A stretch of DNA of 64,000 nucleotides from CG2-30-46-19 sp034414555 (GTDB taxonomy: Bacteria > Chloroflexota > Dehalococcoidia > GIF9 > AB-539-J10): contig DAOUMA010000010.1 in assembly GCA_034414555.1 (NCBI GenBank), positions 1 through 64,000 on the forward strand, written 5' to 3'. Both the position numbers and the translations under genes were made by a program. The notes under the pieces were generated by a model. It did no database searches. It saw nothing but the letters and a program-made list of their open reading frames with translations, and was not told the DNA's origin. This document shows, piece after piece, positions 16,697 to 26,060 of the stretch (position 1 is its first letter; every line of letters begins with the position of its first letter).

Positions 16697-18112
16697 TTGC
16701 TACACGAAAGTTGTGGCGTCTTTGGGGTCTACTGTTCACAGGTAGACATAGCTCGTCTTATCTTTTTCGCTCTTTTTGCTCTTCAGCATCGGGGACAGGA
16801 AAGCGCTGGCATCGCTGTTAGCGATGGACACGAAATAATGATCCATAAGAAAATGGGGCTGGTTTCCCAAGCCTTCACCGAAGATGACCTCGTCCGACTT
16901 AAAGGGTATATTGGCATCGGGCATAACCGCTATTCCACCACTGGTTCAAGCCAACCTGCCAATGCTCAACCTGTTGTTGCAAGAGCAGGGAAATTAACAC
17001 TTGTTTTAGCGCATAATGGCAATATCCTTAATGCTAAGCCTCTCCGTGATGAACTTCAAAGTAGTGGCTATAGTTTTGATACTTCCACCGATTCTGAGGT
17101 GATTGCCAACTTGATTTTAGCCTCCCCGGGCAATAACTGGGAGGAAAAGCTCAAGTATGCTATGGCACGTCTTCAAGGAGCTTATTCTTTAACGATTATG
17201 ACTCCGGATATCCTTATGGGAGTTCGTGACCCTATGGGCGTGCGCCCTCTTTGTTTAGGAACTATTGATGGTGGCTGGGTCATTGCCTCAGAGAGTTGCG
17301 CTTTAGACCATATAGGGGCGCAATTTTTGAGGGACATAGAACCTGGTGAGATTGTGATTATTGACCGAGATGGGGTGAAAAGCTTCAGGAAAGAAAGCAG
17401 CAAAAAGGCGATATGTATCTTCGAGTATATTTATTTTGCTCGTCCCGACAGCATCATTGAAGGCAGGTTGCTCTACAAAGCAAGGCAAGCCATGGGCGAG
17501 ATACTAGCTCAGGAGTATCCCGTTGATGCTGACCTTGTCATGGGTGTGCCCGATTCTGCTACCGCTGCTGGCAGTGGCTACGCTAATGCTTCAGGTATCC
17601 CATTTTGTGAAGGAGTAATGAAAAACCGTTATGTAGGGCGTACTTTCATTGAACCTGACCAAAGATTACGGGAACTCGGAGTTCAGCTAAAATTCAATCC
17701 TCTTGCTGAGATTATTAGCGGGAAACGTCTGGTTGTTGTTGATGATAGCATTGTGCGTGGCACTACCACCCCACACGTGGTTAGTTTGCTTAGAAAAGCT
17801 GGTGCCAGGGAGATTCACCTTCGTATTTGTGCTCCTCCTATCCGCCATCCTTGCTTTTTAGGGGTGGACATGGCCAGGGAGTGGGAGCTTATCGCAGCTC
17901 AAAAGAGTATCCCTGAAATCAGGGATTATCTTGGTGCCGATTCTCTCGGCTATCTCAGCCTTGATGGCTTAATTAAAGCGGTTGCCCTGCCCAGGGATAT
18001 CTTCTGCCTTGCTTGCTTTACCGGTGAATATCCTGTCCCGGTGCAAATGGGCATGGATAAGCTTGCCTTAGAAGCGAAGCCCGAAGAGGAAATGATTGCA
18101 AGCCAGAAATAA
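16697..18112 (+). CDS. purF: amidophosphoribosyltransferase
   Basis: A 471-residue enzyme of the first committed purine step. A short propeptide (MLHES) precedes Cys6 of CGVFGVY, which becomes the N-terminal glutaminase nucleophile. GIGHNRYSTTGSS and the PRPP motif VVVDDSIVRGTTT are present. The C-terminal region has cysteines (CAPPIRHPC..., FCLACFTG) consistent with the Fe-S form of the enzyme. The start is TTG after GAGGAAG. It overlaps purM by 17 bases. Confidence 0.96.
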   Translation: MLHESCGVFGVYCSQVDIARLIFFALFALQHRGQESAGIAVSDGHEIMIHKKMGLVSQAFTEDDLVRLKGYIGIGHNRYSTTGSSQPANAQPVVARAGKLTLVLAHNGNILNAKPLRDELQSSGYSFDTSTDSEVIANLILASPGNNWEEKLKYAMARLQGAYSLTIMTPDILMGVRDPMGVRPLCLGTIDGGWVIASESCALDHIGAQFLRDIEPGEIVIIDRDGVKSFRKESSKKAICIFEYIYFARPDSIIEGRLLYKARQAMGEILAQEYPVDADLVMGVPDSATAAGSGYANASGIPFCEGVMKNRYVGRTFIEPDQRLRELGVQLKFNPLAEIISGKRLVVVDDSIVRGTTTPHVVSLLRKAGAREIHLRICAPPIRHPCFLGVDMAREWELIAAQKSIPEIRDYLGADSLGYLSLDGLIKAVALPRDIFCLACFTGEYPVPVQMGMDKLALEAKPEEEMIASQK

Positions 18113-19118
18113 ACAAAGCTATGTTCTCGCTGGGGTCAATATCAGGGCAGCTAATAAGATAAAAAAATTCATTGCCCAAGAAGCTAGAGCTACCTTCCAA
18201 TCTGGCGTGTTGAATTTCGGCTCCTTCGGTAGCATGTTCCAGCTCAAAGGATGTGAAGAGCCTATATTGGTCTCCAGTGTTGATGGGGTGGGCACTAAAC
18301 TCAAAATCGCCTCCTTATTCGCTAAAAATGACACTATAGGCATTGATATCGTCAACCATTGTGTTAACGATATTCTTTGTTGTGGCGCTTCCCCACTTTT
18401 CTTCTTGGATTATATCGCTATGGATAAGCTTCGCCCTGAACAGGTGAAAAGCGTTGTTACTGGCATAGGTCGTGCCTGTAGGGAAGTTAACTGCTCTCTC
18501 GTTGGTGGTGAAACCGCTGAAATGCCGGGTATCTATACCCAAGGTAGCTATGATTTAGTGGGCTTTATTATCGGAGTGGTAGAAAAGAGGAATATCATTG
18601 ATGGCAGCTCTATAACTTCAGGTGACATAATACTTGGTTTGCCTTCATCTGGATTACATACCAATGGCTATTCGTTAGTGCGGCGGGTCTTTGGAATAGA
18701 TGATGACTCATCCTGTTTACATACATTTTATCCTCAGTTAGGGAAAACACTAGGAGAGGAGTTATTGGTGCCGCATCGCTGTTACTACCATGAACTCAAG
18801 CCAACTCTGCCCCTGATTAAAGGGCTGGCTCATATTACCGGTGGTGGATTTGAGGGGAATATACCTCGCATCTTGCCCGAAGGTCTTGCTGCCCATATTC
18901 ATAAAAGTTCCTGGGATATACCTGCTATTTTCAAACTTATTCAACAGCGAGGGAATGTCGACGAAGCGGAGATGTATCGGGTATTTAATATGGGGATAGG
19001 GATGGTGGTTATCTGTGCCAGCCAGGACGCACCGAAAATTATCGAAGCTTTGCCCCAGGCTAAAGTCATTGGTGAAATAGGTAACGCAGTGAGCGAAGAA
19101 AGGATAAGGATAAATTGA
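18096..19118 (+). CDS. purM: phosphoribosylformylglycinamidine cyclo-ligase
   Basis: A 340-residue AIR synthase using ATP to close the imidazole ring. Visible motifs are SSVDGVGTKLKIA, HCVNDILCCGA, LVGGETAEMPGIY, GLPSSGLHTNGYS and HITGGGFEGNIPR. The likely start is a TTG inside the end of purF, giving a 17-base overlap and translational coupling. purH follows ten bases later. Confidence 0.96.
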   Translation: MQARNKQSYVLAGVNIRAANKIKKFIAQEARATFQSGVLNFGSFGSMFQLKGCEEPILVSSVDGVGTKLKIASLFAKNDTIGIDIVNHCVNDILCCGASPLFFLDYIAMDKLRPEQVKSVVTGIGRACREVNCSLVGGETAEMPGIYTQGSYDLVGFIIGVVEKRNIIDGSSITSGDIILGLPSSGLHTNGYSLVRRVFGIDDDSSCLHTFYPQLGKTLGEELLVPHRCYYHELKPTLPLIKGLAHITGGGFEGNIPRILPEGLAAHIHKSSWDIPAIFKLIQQRGNVDEAEMYRVFNMGIGMVVICASQDAPKIIEALPQAKVIGEIGNAVSEERIRIN

Positions 19119-19128
19119 AGGAGGGTCT

Positions 19129-20652
19129 ATGCGCGCCGTAATTAGTGTTTCAGATAAGGCAAGGATAGCTGACTTCGCCCGAGGCTTGCAAGAACTGGGT
19201 ATTGAAATATTCAGCACCGGGGGGACGAAGAAATCACTGGAGGCTGCCGGAATAAAGGTTCATGGTATTTCCGAGCTTACTGGTTTTCCTGAAATCCTTG
19301 ATGGTAGAGTGAAAACTTTGCATCCTGCAGTTCACGGCGGAATTCTCGCCAGGCGTGACCTGCCTCAGCATCTGGCGGAATTAGCTGAGAACCAAATCGA
19401 GACCATTGATATTGTGGTGGTAAATTTATATCCCTTCGTTGAGACGGTAGCCCGTGGTGATGTTTCTTTGGACGAGGCGCTGGAGAATATTGATATTGGT
19501 GGCCCAACTATGATTCGCTCGGCAGCCAAAAATTTTCCCTTCGTCCTGGTGATAGTTGACCCCGAGGATTATGAACCCGTTTTATCCAGGCTACGTCAGG
19601 GCAGTGTAGATTTAACGGAACGGAAGCGACTGGCTCAAAAAGCCTTTCAACATGTCGCTATCTACGATACTGCCATTGCTCAATACCTTGGTGAAGAAAC
19701 TTTTCCTGAGCAGATGACCATCGCCTTGAAGAAAGCTTACCAGCTTCGTTATGGCGAAAACCCACACCAGAAGGCTGTTTTCTATACCACGCAGGATGTA
19801 AAACATGGGCAGGGGGGGTTAGCCTTTTTAGAGCATCTTAGCGGCCCTGAAGTTTCGTTCAATAATTTGCTCGATTTCGATGCTGCCTTGAATATACTTG
19901 GGAACTTCTCTGACCCCACTGTAGCTGTGATGAAGCACACCAACTCTTGTGGACTTGCCAGCCACGATGATTTAGCTGAAGCTTATCGAAGGGCTTTATC
20001 TGGAGACCCTCTGGCTGCCTTTGGTGGTGTGGTCGCTGCCAATCGAACTATAGATTTAGCCACTGCCGAGGAGATAAACAAGACTCATTATGATGCTATA
20101 CTGGCTCCAGATTACGCTGCGGAAGTGCTGGAGTTACTGGGACGAAAAAAGAGCTTGCGTCTGGTTAAAGTGCCCATGTTGGAAACGAACCAGAAACAGC
20201 TTGATTTCCGCTATGTCGGTGGCAGCTTCCTCGTCCAAACGATGGATTTCCTGGCTGAGGAGGAATTCCAACCCCGCACAGTTACCAATCGTCAACCAAC
20301 GGAGAAGGAATTATCCGATTTGTTCTTTGCCTGGAAGGCGGTAAAGGGGATAAAATCCAATGCCATAGTTGTTGCTAAGGACAAAACACTATTGGGAATG
20401 GGAACCGGACAACCAAGCCGTGTGGTGAGCGTTGAGCTGGCTATGAAAAGAGCTGGTGATAGAGCCAGGGGAAGTGTCCTTGCTTCTGATGCCCTTTTCC
20501 CATTCACGGATGGTCCTGAATTGGCAATCCAGGGAGGAGTTACCGCTATTATTCAGCCTGGTGGCTCAGTAAGGGATAAAGAAGTAATCGAATTGGCTAA
20601 CAAGTATAATGTTGCTATGGCGTTTACCGGCGTGCGCCATTTCAGACATTGA
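19129..20652 (+). CDS. purH: bifunctional AICAR transformylase/IMP cyclohydrolase
   Basis: A 507-residue enzyme for the last two IMP-synthesis steps. The N-terminal MGS-like IMP cyclohydrolase domain contains STGGTKKSLEAAGI and DGRVKTLHPAVHGG. The C-terminal transformylase domain contains RYGENPHQKA, KHTNSCGLA and IQPGGSVRDKEVI. A strong GAAGGAGGG Shine-Dalgarno precedes the ATG. It ends the purF-purM-purH run; an AT-rich repeat-like spacer of about 90 bp follows. Confidence 0.97.
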   Translation: MRAVISVSDKARIADFARGLQELGIEIFSTGGTKKSLEAAGIKVHGISELTGFPEILDGRVKTLHPAVHGGILARRDLPQHLAELAENQIETIDIVVVNLYPFVETVARGDVSLDEALENIDIGGPTMIRSAAKNFPFVLVIVDPEDYEPVLSRLRQGSVDLTERKRLAQKAFQHVAIYDTAIAQYLGEETFPEQMTIALKKAYQLRYGENPHQKAVFYTTQDVKHGQGGLAFLEHLSGPEVSFNNLLDFDAALNILGNFSDPTVAVMKHTNSCGLASHDDLAEAYRRALSGDPLAAFGGVVAANRTIDLATAEEINKTHYDAILAPDYAAEVLELLGRKKSLRLVKVPMLETNQKQLDFRYVGGSFLVQTMDFLAEEEFQPRTVTNRQPTEKELSDLFFAWKAVKGIKSNAIVVAKDKTLLGMGTGQPSRVVSVELAMKRAGDRARGSVLASDALFPFTDGPELAIQGGVTAIIQPGGSVRDKEVIELANKYNVAMAFTGVRHFRH

Positions 20653-20744
20653 CATGGACAAACACGAAATCCTAAGCTCTAAATCCTAAACTTTAGGAAT
20701 TTGAATTTGTTTAGGATTTAAAAGTTAGGTGAAGGTGAATTAAA
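20653..20744. repeat. AT-rich 'aaatcctaaa' repeat spacer
   Basis: This spacer contains several short direct and inverted copies of aaatcctaa / ttaggattt. Similar text occurs at about 3570-3620, and more degenerate versions near 10985-11110. It looks like a low-complexity interspersed repeat; no gene is visible. Confidence 0.5.
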
Positions 20745-21065
20745 ATGTTTATGATAAGCAAAGAAGCTATGGAAAAGGCGATGGATATCAAGCAAAAGCT
20801 AGCTAACCCTGCAAAGAAAGGGGAATGCCTTACCGATATAGAGCACATGATAGAGGTAAAGCAGTCTCATTTATGGCGAGCTGATCTCGGTTCCTGTGCT
20901 GGAGGACTTTGTGGTATAACAGGACAGATAGAAATCGAAATCGGCATTCTGCAGGATGCTGCGGAGGCTCTAAAAAATGGTAACGATGGGAAGGCGGCTT
21001 CCTTGCTTGAGGAGTATATTTCTTTCCTGAAGGAACATTATGAGGTGGAGCGCCCAGGCTACTAG
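20745..21065 (+). CDS. hypothetical protein, unrecognised
   Basis: A 106-residue soluble, probably helical protein that I do not recognise. It has a Cys-Gly-rich centre (DLGSCAGGLCGITGQIEIEIG) between charged helices, and ends FLKEHYEVERPGY. An ATG at 20751 is an alternative start; GGTGAAGGTGAA upstream is a weak Shine-Dalgarno. It precedes the nicotinamidase/nicotinate phosphoribosyltransferase fusion by 73 bases on the same strand. That hints at co-transcription but does not establish function. Confidence 0.65.
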   Translation: MFMISKEAMEKAMDIKQKLANPAKKGECLTDIEHMIEVKQSHLWRADLGSCAGGLCGITGQIEIEIGILQDAAEALKNGNDGKAASLLEEYISFLKEHYEVERPGY

Positions 21066-21138
21066 TGAGTTTAATCACCTTTATCGGGCACACCGAGCTT
21101 TTACCGTGGAAAATTTGGAGGCGTTTTAAGACAAGGTT

Positions 21139-22665
21139 ATGGCTAAGGCGATATTAGTAATAGATATGGTTCGCGGTTTTTTGGAGGAAGGGCATCCTCT
21201 CTATTGCGGTGCCAGAGCTCGGAATATCATCCCTAATATCCAGAAACTTCTGGAAAAGGAGCTGAAACAAGGGGCGAAGGTCTTTTATCCCTGTGACCAC
21301 CATAAGCCCGACGATCCAGAATTCACAATGTTTCCTCCTCACTGCATTGAAGGAACGCCTGAGGCTGAGCTTATTCCTGAGCTTTCCGAATATCACGGGG
21401 AAATAATACCTAAGAGGCACTTTGACGCTTTTTATGATACATCATTGGAGGGGAAGTTGAAGAAGCTTAGTCCCGAAGTTGTCGTTGTTTGTGGTGTCTG
21501 CACTGACATCTGTGTGATGCACACCGTGGCTGAAGCCCGAAACAGAGGGTATGAAGTTGAAGTTCCTGTTGATTGCGTTGCCTCTTTTGATGATAAGGCG
21601 CACTTCTTTGCTTTGGAGCACATGGAGAAGGTGCTTGGAGCTAAATTAGTCAGACCGACAATCAAGGTGCCCCAGCCTCATTTCGAAATCCCCGATTCCT
21701 GGTTGAGTGGTGAAACCGCCGATATTTACTTCCCACGCACGGTGGAAATACTTAAAAAAGAGAAAACAAACCCTATAGCCACTATGGAGGTGTTCCCGAG
21801 GGGGCCTGGTATTCTTTGCGGCATAGAAGAAGTTAAAACTCTGTTAGATAAGGTGCTTCCTGAGGATAGTCGTGAAGTCTGGGCGTTATCTGAAGGCGAA
21901 TCCTTTGACCGAAAAGAAGTAGTCCTGCGGATAAAAGCTCCTTACCAGAGCTACGGAACTTACGAGACTACCTATCTCGGGATTCTTGCTCATTGCAGTG
22001 GCTGGGCCACCGCTGCTCGAGAGTGTGTTGATGCTGCCCGGAGCATTCCGGTGATTAGCTTTGGTGCTCGTCATGTCCATCCTTCAGTAGTTGGCGTTAT
22101 GGAGTATTCCGCTATCGTGGGAGGCTGCACTGGTTGTGCCAGCACAAGTGGGGCAAAACTTGCTGGCATCCAACCTACAGGAACTATACCTCATGCGCTC
22201 ATCATTATTCTGGGAAGCACCGCTGAGGCTACGCTTGCCTTTGATAAGCATATGCCCCCTGAAGTGCCCCGGATTGCCCTGGTAGACACTTTTGAGGACG
22301 AGGTTAGAGAAAGCGTGACTGTCGCCAAGGCAATGCAAGGAAGGTTGCAGGGTGTAAGATTAGATACTCCCTCGGAAAGAGGCAGGGTCACCGCCGATTT
22401 GGTTAAGGAAGTAAGAGCCTGGCTGGACCTTGAGGGATTTAAAGAGGTGAAAATTGTGGTCAGTGGTGGACTTAACCTGGAGCGCATCAGGTATTTTGTA
22501 AACGAAGGAGCCCCCGTTGACATCTTCGCCGTGGGTAGCTACATCAGCGATGCCAGTCCGATTGATTTCACCGCTGACCTCCACGAGGTAGAGGGCAAAC
22601 CTATCGCTAAGAGAGGCAGAATGCCCGGCATCACCCCAAATCCTAGACTGAGGAGGGTGATGTGA
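21139..22665 (+). CDS. nicotinamidase-nicotinate phosphoribosyltransferase fusion
   Basis: A 508-residue two-domain protein. Residues about 1-180 are an isochorismatase-fold nicotinamidase: Asp9 in VIDMVRGF, metal ligands around PCDHH (51-55) and His68, Lys92, and nucleophile Cys125 in CGVCTDICVMHT. Residues about 195-508 are a nicotinate phosphoribosyltransferase with SFGARHVHPSV, GGCTGCASTSGA, VDTFEDEV and VVSGGLNLERIRYF. One chain would therefore turn nicotinamide into nicotinate and then nicotinate mononucleotide, the salvage route to NAD. The frame is continuous and catalytic residues of both halves are visible, so this is a real fusion. Confidence 0.88.
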   Translation: MAKAILVIDMVRGFLEEGHPLYCGARARNIIPNIQKLLEKELKQGAKVFYPCDHHKPDDPEFTMFPPHCIEGTPEAELIPELSEYHGEIIPKRHFDAFYDTSLEGKLKKLSPEVVVVCGVCTDICVMHTVAEARNRGYEVEVPVDCVASFDDKAHFFALEHMEKVLGAKLVRPTIKVPQPHFEIPDSWLSGETADIYFPRTVEILKKEKTNPIATMEVFPRGPGILCGIEEVKTLLDKVLPEDSREVWALSEGESFDRKEVVLRIKAPYQSYGTYETTYLGILAHCSGWATAARECVDAARSIPVISFGARHVHPSVVGVMEYSAIVGGCTGCASTSGAKLAGIQPTGTIPHALIIILGSTAEATLAFDKHMPPEVPRIALVDTFEDEVRESVTVAKAMQGRLQGVRLDTPSERGRVTADLVKEVRAWLDLEGFKEVKIVVSGGLNLERIRYFVNEGAPVDIFAVGSYISDASPIDFTADLHEVEGKPIAKRGRMPGITPNPRLRRVM

Positions 22666-22739
22666 GGTAGCAGATGTCTCCAGGAACTCAAGTTCATTTC
22701 TTTGAATATCTACGGCATAAACAAAGGGAGGAGAGAAAA

Positions 22740-23450
22740 ATGAAAAGATTGCTGATGCCGTTAGCTATAGCGTTTACCCTTTGTTTTATTTTGATAGGTT
22801 GTGCTCCTGCTCCAAGGCAGGCTATAACAATTTCTGCAATCCCCTGGCCTGATGAAGAAGAGATAAGCTATATTATCCAGGACCAGGAAGAAAATATGAT
22901 AGGTAGTGGCAATTTAACCGTTGCTAAGGAAGGGGAGAGCTATATTCTGGGGCAGCATTGGGAAGTAGGGGAGGTAAAGCAAACTGGCTCTATCAAGGTA
23001 ACAAGCGATGACCTTAAGCCTATTTCCGAGCAGCAAACTATACTTAGCTCACAGGGCGAAATTAGAATCAATACTACCTACACCGATAACAAGCTCAAGA
23101 TAGAAGCTGAAACCCCCGAGGGAAACCAGACGGCTGATATAGACGTTCCTGAGGATGCCTATGATAACGATGAAGTACTATTCTTATTCCGGGCGATTCC
23201 CTTTGAGGAAGGCTATCAAGCCACCTATACCAACGTTGTTGCCTCGGCTGCCCAAAAGCCTGCAGCAACTATAACCGTAATTGGGAAAGAGCAAGTTGAA
23301 ATCCCAGCAGAACTTTTCGATTGCTGGAAGCTCGAGCTCAGCGCAGCTGGGCAGAAGATATATATGTGGTACAGTATAGATAGCCCTAATTATCTGGTAA
23401 AGTATGACAACGGTCAGAGCATCATTTTGCTGCAGGAGATAAAGGGATAG
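22740..23450 (+). CDS. predicted lipoprotein, unknown function
   Basis: A 236-residue exported protein with a lipoprotein signal peptide (MKRLLMPLAIAFTLCFILIG followed by Cys, a lipobox). The mature part is rich in short beta strands. It contains ITISAIPWPDEEEISYII and a C-terminal segment ending YLVKYDNGQSIILLQEIKG, which resembles LolA/LolB-like or DUF3108-type beta proteins only loosely. I chose the ATG at 22740 because it follows AAAGGGAGGAG; an upstream in-frame start at 22674 would bury the signal peptide. The PrsW-like membrane protein gene follows 18 bases later, so co-expression is likely. Confidence 0.75.
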   Translation: MKRLLMPLAIAFTLCFILIGCAPAPRQAITISAIPWPDEEEISYIIQDQEENMIGSGNLTVAKEGESYILGQHWEVGEVKQTGSIKVTSDDLKPISEQQTILSSQGEIRINTTYTDNKLKIEAETPEGNQTADIDVPEDAYDNDEVLFLFRAIPFEEGYQATYTNVVASAAQKPAATITVIGKEQVEIPAELFDCWKLELSAAGQKIYMWYSIDSPNYLVKYDNGQSIILLQEIKG

Positions 23451-23468
23451 CTTAAAAGGAGATAACCG

Positions 23469-24269
23469 ATGTGGGGAAATATATGGCACCTATTTGTATC
23501 CTTCTATAGCAATCCCACTGGCTGGGGCATTGGGATTGCCCTTGCGCTGGGCGCTATCTGGCTTGGGGCCTTTGCACCGCCAATTCATAAGAGACCCTGG
23601 CTCTGGGCGGTTCTAGCAGGTGGAGCTATCCTTTTTGGTCCCACCATTGCCTTTGTTCAAGCTCCGTTGCAAGTCGGAGTAAATCTGGCACTACTTCACT
23701 TCTGGGACCAGGCAACATTGCAGGAACATGTGCTGTTTTTTGGAATACCGGCGTTACTATTTACCGGGCTTGTCCAAGAAGGGCTGAAGCTAGTACCAGC
23801 ACTCGTCTATATGGAGCGTAAGAAACCCATTTCAAATCGAGACGCACTTATCCTCGGCGCAGTAGCCGGAGCTGGTTTTGGCATCTTCGAAGCAGTTTGG
23901 GTTCTTAATACCGTCTTTGCTTCGGGGTTCACTTGGGCTACAGTGCAGCTCCAGGGATGGCAGGCGCTCCTTCCGTTCTGGGAAAGATTTAGCGCCGTTG
24001 GCTTCCACACTGCAGCTACTGCCTTGGCAATCTACGGCTGGAATAAGGGCAAGGGCTGGCAATTCTACCTCTTGGTGGCATTGCTGCATATCGTACTGGA
24101 CTATAGTGCGGTATTGTTTGCTGCCAGGGTAATGACCGTGGTGCCGCTTGAAATCTATTGCTCGGTATTAGCTGCAGCAGTGCTGATACCTGCTCTGTGG
24201 CTGAGGTGGCGAAGGCCAAGGCAAGAACCAGGCATTGAAAATATATCAAGCGAAAGTGTCGAGACGTGA
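23469..24269 (+). CDS. PrsW-like intramembrane protease family protein
   Basis: A 266-residue membrane protein with about seven or eight hydrophobic helices. Candidate active-site residues line up as in the PrsW/CPBP clan: Glu104 and Lys107 in QEGLKLVPA, Glu141 in GAGFGIFEAV, His180 in GFHTAATAL, and His207/Asp211 in HIVLDYSAV. Family members cleave membrane-bound anti-sigma factors or other substrates within the bilayer. The upstream lipoprotein gene, 18 bases away, is a possible partner. The assignment rests on motif spacing and could instead be a related inactive member. Confidence 0.7.
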   Translation: MWGNIWHLFVSFYSNPTGWGIGIALALGAIWLGAFAPPIHKRPWLWAVLAGGAILFGPTIAFVQAPLQVGVNLALLHFWDQATLQEHVLFFGIPALLFTGLVQEGLKLVPALVYMERKKPISNRDALILGAVAGAGFGIFEAVWVLNTVFASGFTWATVQLQGWQALLPFWERFSAVGFHTAATALAIYGWNKGKGWQFYLLVALLHIVLDYSAVLFAARVMTVVPLEIYCSVLAAAVLIPALWLRWRRPRQEPGIENISSESVET

Positions 24270-24354
24270 ACTTTGTAAACTCTATGACGGTTTGAGATTC
24301 TGTTTAAAATTCCCCCTGCTCTTGTTAGCTACAACCTTTTGCCACAGGATACCG

Positions 24355-25152
24355 TTACTCGATTTTAGGGGCTGCTTTCAGTTCCTGAATTCTAGCCTTT
24401 ATAGCTTCACGGGCATCTTCTGATTGAAAGCGTCTGCTTTGAGCACGCAAATCAAAGTCCATGGTTGCTTGTAGACTAACCTCAAGCGAAGTATTTATCG
24501 CTCTCTTGGCTAATCCCAGAGCCTCAGGTGATTTCATTGCTAACCTTCTTGCCAGCTCAAGGGCAGCAGTGTCTAAATCCTGATCAGGGACCACTTTATC
24601 TATCATGCCTATCTGTAGGGCTTCTTCTGCGTTTATCGGCTCACCGAAGAAAATAAGCTCCTTCGCTTTAGATAAACCAACCAGTTGGATTAACCGGCAT
24701 GCCCCACCAGCGTCGGGGACTAAGCCTAATTGGGTATATGTCATTCCAAGTCGTGCGTTTTCCGAAGCTAAGCGGAAGTCACAGGCTAAGGCAAGGTCAC
24801 ATCCTTCCGCCGAGGCAGAGCCATTTATCGCTGCTATTACCGGCTTTTCCAGCCGTTCCAATCTGAAAGCCGCTTGCATCTTGCGCAGAAGCGTGCCAAC
24901 TTCCAGCATAGGCCCTTCCGCCAGTCCCTCAGCATAGTTGAGGTCCAATCCAGTGCAGAATGTCTTGCCAGCACCAGTTATGACAACTACCTTTATGTCA
25001 CGGTCAACTCGCACATCCTCAGTGGCTACCCATAATTCATCAATGATTGCATCATTCAAGGCATTCATAACACCAGGGCGGTTCAAGGTTATCTTGGCAA
25101 TTCCTTCGTTCTTCTCAAGTATGATATTTTGTGATTCAACCACATCTGCCAT
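24355..25152 (-). CDS. enoyl-CoA hydratase/isomerase family protein
   Basis: A protein of about 265 residues with the crotonase fold. NRPGVMNALNDAIIDEL, VVVITGAGKTFCTGLDL and NGSASAEGCDLALACDFRLA (oxyanion-hole region) are recognisable, as is GLVPDAGGACRLIQLVG. Family members hydrate, isomerise or cleave acyl-CoA thioesters. I prefer the ATG at 25152 over an in-frame TTG at 25170. There is no neighbouring beta-oxidation set, so substrate is open. It lies convergent with the PrsW-like gene. Confidence 0.88.
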   Translation of the reverse strand: MADVVESQNIILEKNEGIAKITLNRPGVMNALNDAIIDELWVATEDVRVDRDIKVVVITGAGKTFCTGLDLNYAEGLAEGPMLEVGTLLRKMQAAFRLERLEKPVIAAINGSASAEGCDLALACDFRLASENARLGMTYTQLGLVPDAGGACRLIQLVGLSKAKELIFFGEPINAEEALQIGMIDKVVPDQDLDTAALELARRLAMKSPEALGLAKRAINTSLEVSLQATMDFDLRAQSRRFQSEDAREAIKARIQELKAAPKIE

Positions 25153-25226
25153 AGCTAAATCATAGCACAAATGTTGAAAAAGCGGTTATCGTTACCTGGG
25201 AGCTTATCGGCAGGAAGTTGTTGCGT

Positions 25227-26060
25227 CTAGGAAGCTTTCTTTACCTGTTCCACTATCTGCGGCAATATCTCGCCGGTCTTTCCCTGGATGAGGTAATCTG
25301 AGATGCCCTCCTGAGTAAGCGGTGTTGGCTCTGCATTCACCTCAATTATTTTCACAATGGTTCTGTAACCGGTGCCATAAAGTTCTGGAGGTAACGTTCC
25401 AGAGCGGAATCTTGCTATCAGCGGTAGATTAGCAAAGGGATAGACCACTGCCGATGTCCCACAGATAAGCATCGTGTCGCATTTTAGCGCTTCTTCCTCC
25501 GACTCCTCTGCGATATCTAAAGGTATTGGCTCTCTAAAATGGACGACATCATCCTTTACTACTCCGCCACACTTCTTGCAAAGGGGCGGAAATCTACCCT
25601 CGTCTCTTAGCTTTTGCAAATCATATTCTTCCAAATCATATCTAGCATTGCAGGAAACACACCTGAGTTTGAACGCGTTGCCATGATAATCCAGGACGCT
25701 CTTGTTTCCTGCCCGTGCATGCAAATTATCAATGTTTTGAGTAATCACACATTTTAAAATTCCCATCTTTTCTAATTCAGCTAAAGCGTAATGGCCGGGA
25801 TTTGGTGCCACTTTTCTTAGGTCTCCGAATAAAGAGCGGCTGCTCAATCTTTCTTCCCAATATTCCTTTGGATTTGCCTGGAACTTCTCATAGGTCTGAT
25901 AAGCTCTTCTTTCCGCCTCGGGATGTTTGGTCCAGATTCCTTCCGGCCCTCTAAAATCAGCTATTCCTGACTCAGTGGACATACCGGCACCGGTTAACGC
26001 AATAGCATAGTTGCTTTGCACTAAGTCACTTGCGGCACGTTTAATCAGTTCCTCCATCAA
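25227..26060 (-). CDS. Sir2 family NAD-dependent protein deacylase
   Basis: A 277-residue sirtuin. It shows GAGMSTESGIADFRG, TQNIDNLHARAG, the catalytic His in DYHGN, and a structural zinc site formed by two Cys-x2-Cys pairs (CVSC and CKKC). The C-terminal NAD site includes GTSAVVYPFANLP and VNAEPTPL. It removes acyl groups from lysine using NAD. Its start overlaps the end of rtcA by four bases (ATGA type), so the two were co-transcribed. A nicotinamide-recycling fusion enzyme lies 4 kb away, which fits NAD turnover by this enzyme. Confidence 0.93.
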   Translation of the reverse strand: MMEELIKRAASDLVQSNYAIALTGAGMSTESGIADFRGPEGIWTKHPEAERRAYQTYEKFQANPKEYWEERLSSRSLFGDLRKVAPNPGHYALAELEKMGILKCVITQNIDNLHARAGNKSVLDYHGNAFKLRCVSCNARYDLEEYDLQKLRDEGRFPPLCKKCGGVVKDDVVHFREPIPLDIAEESEEEALKCDTMLICGTSAVVYPFANLPLIARFRSGTLPPELYGTGYRTIVKIIEVNAEPTPLTQEGISDYLIQGKTGEILPQIVEQVKKAS

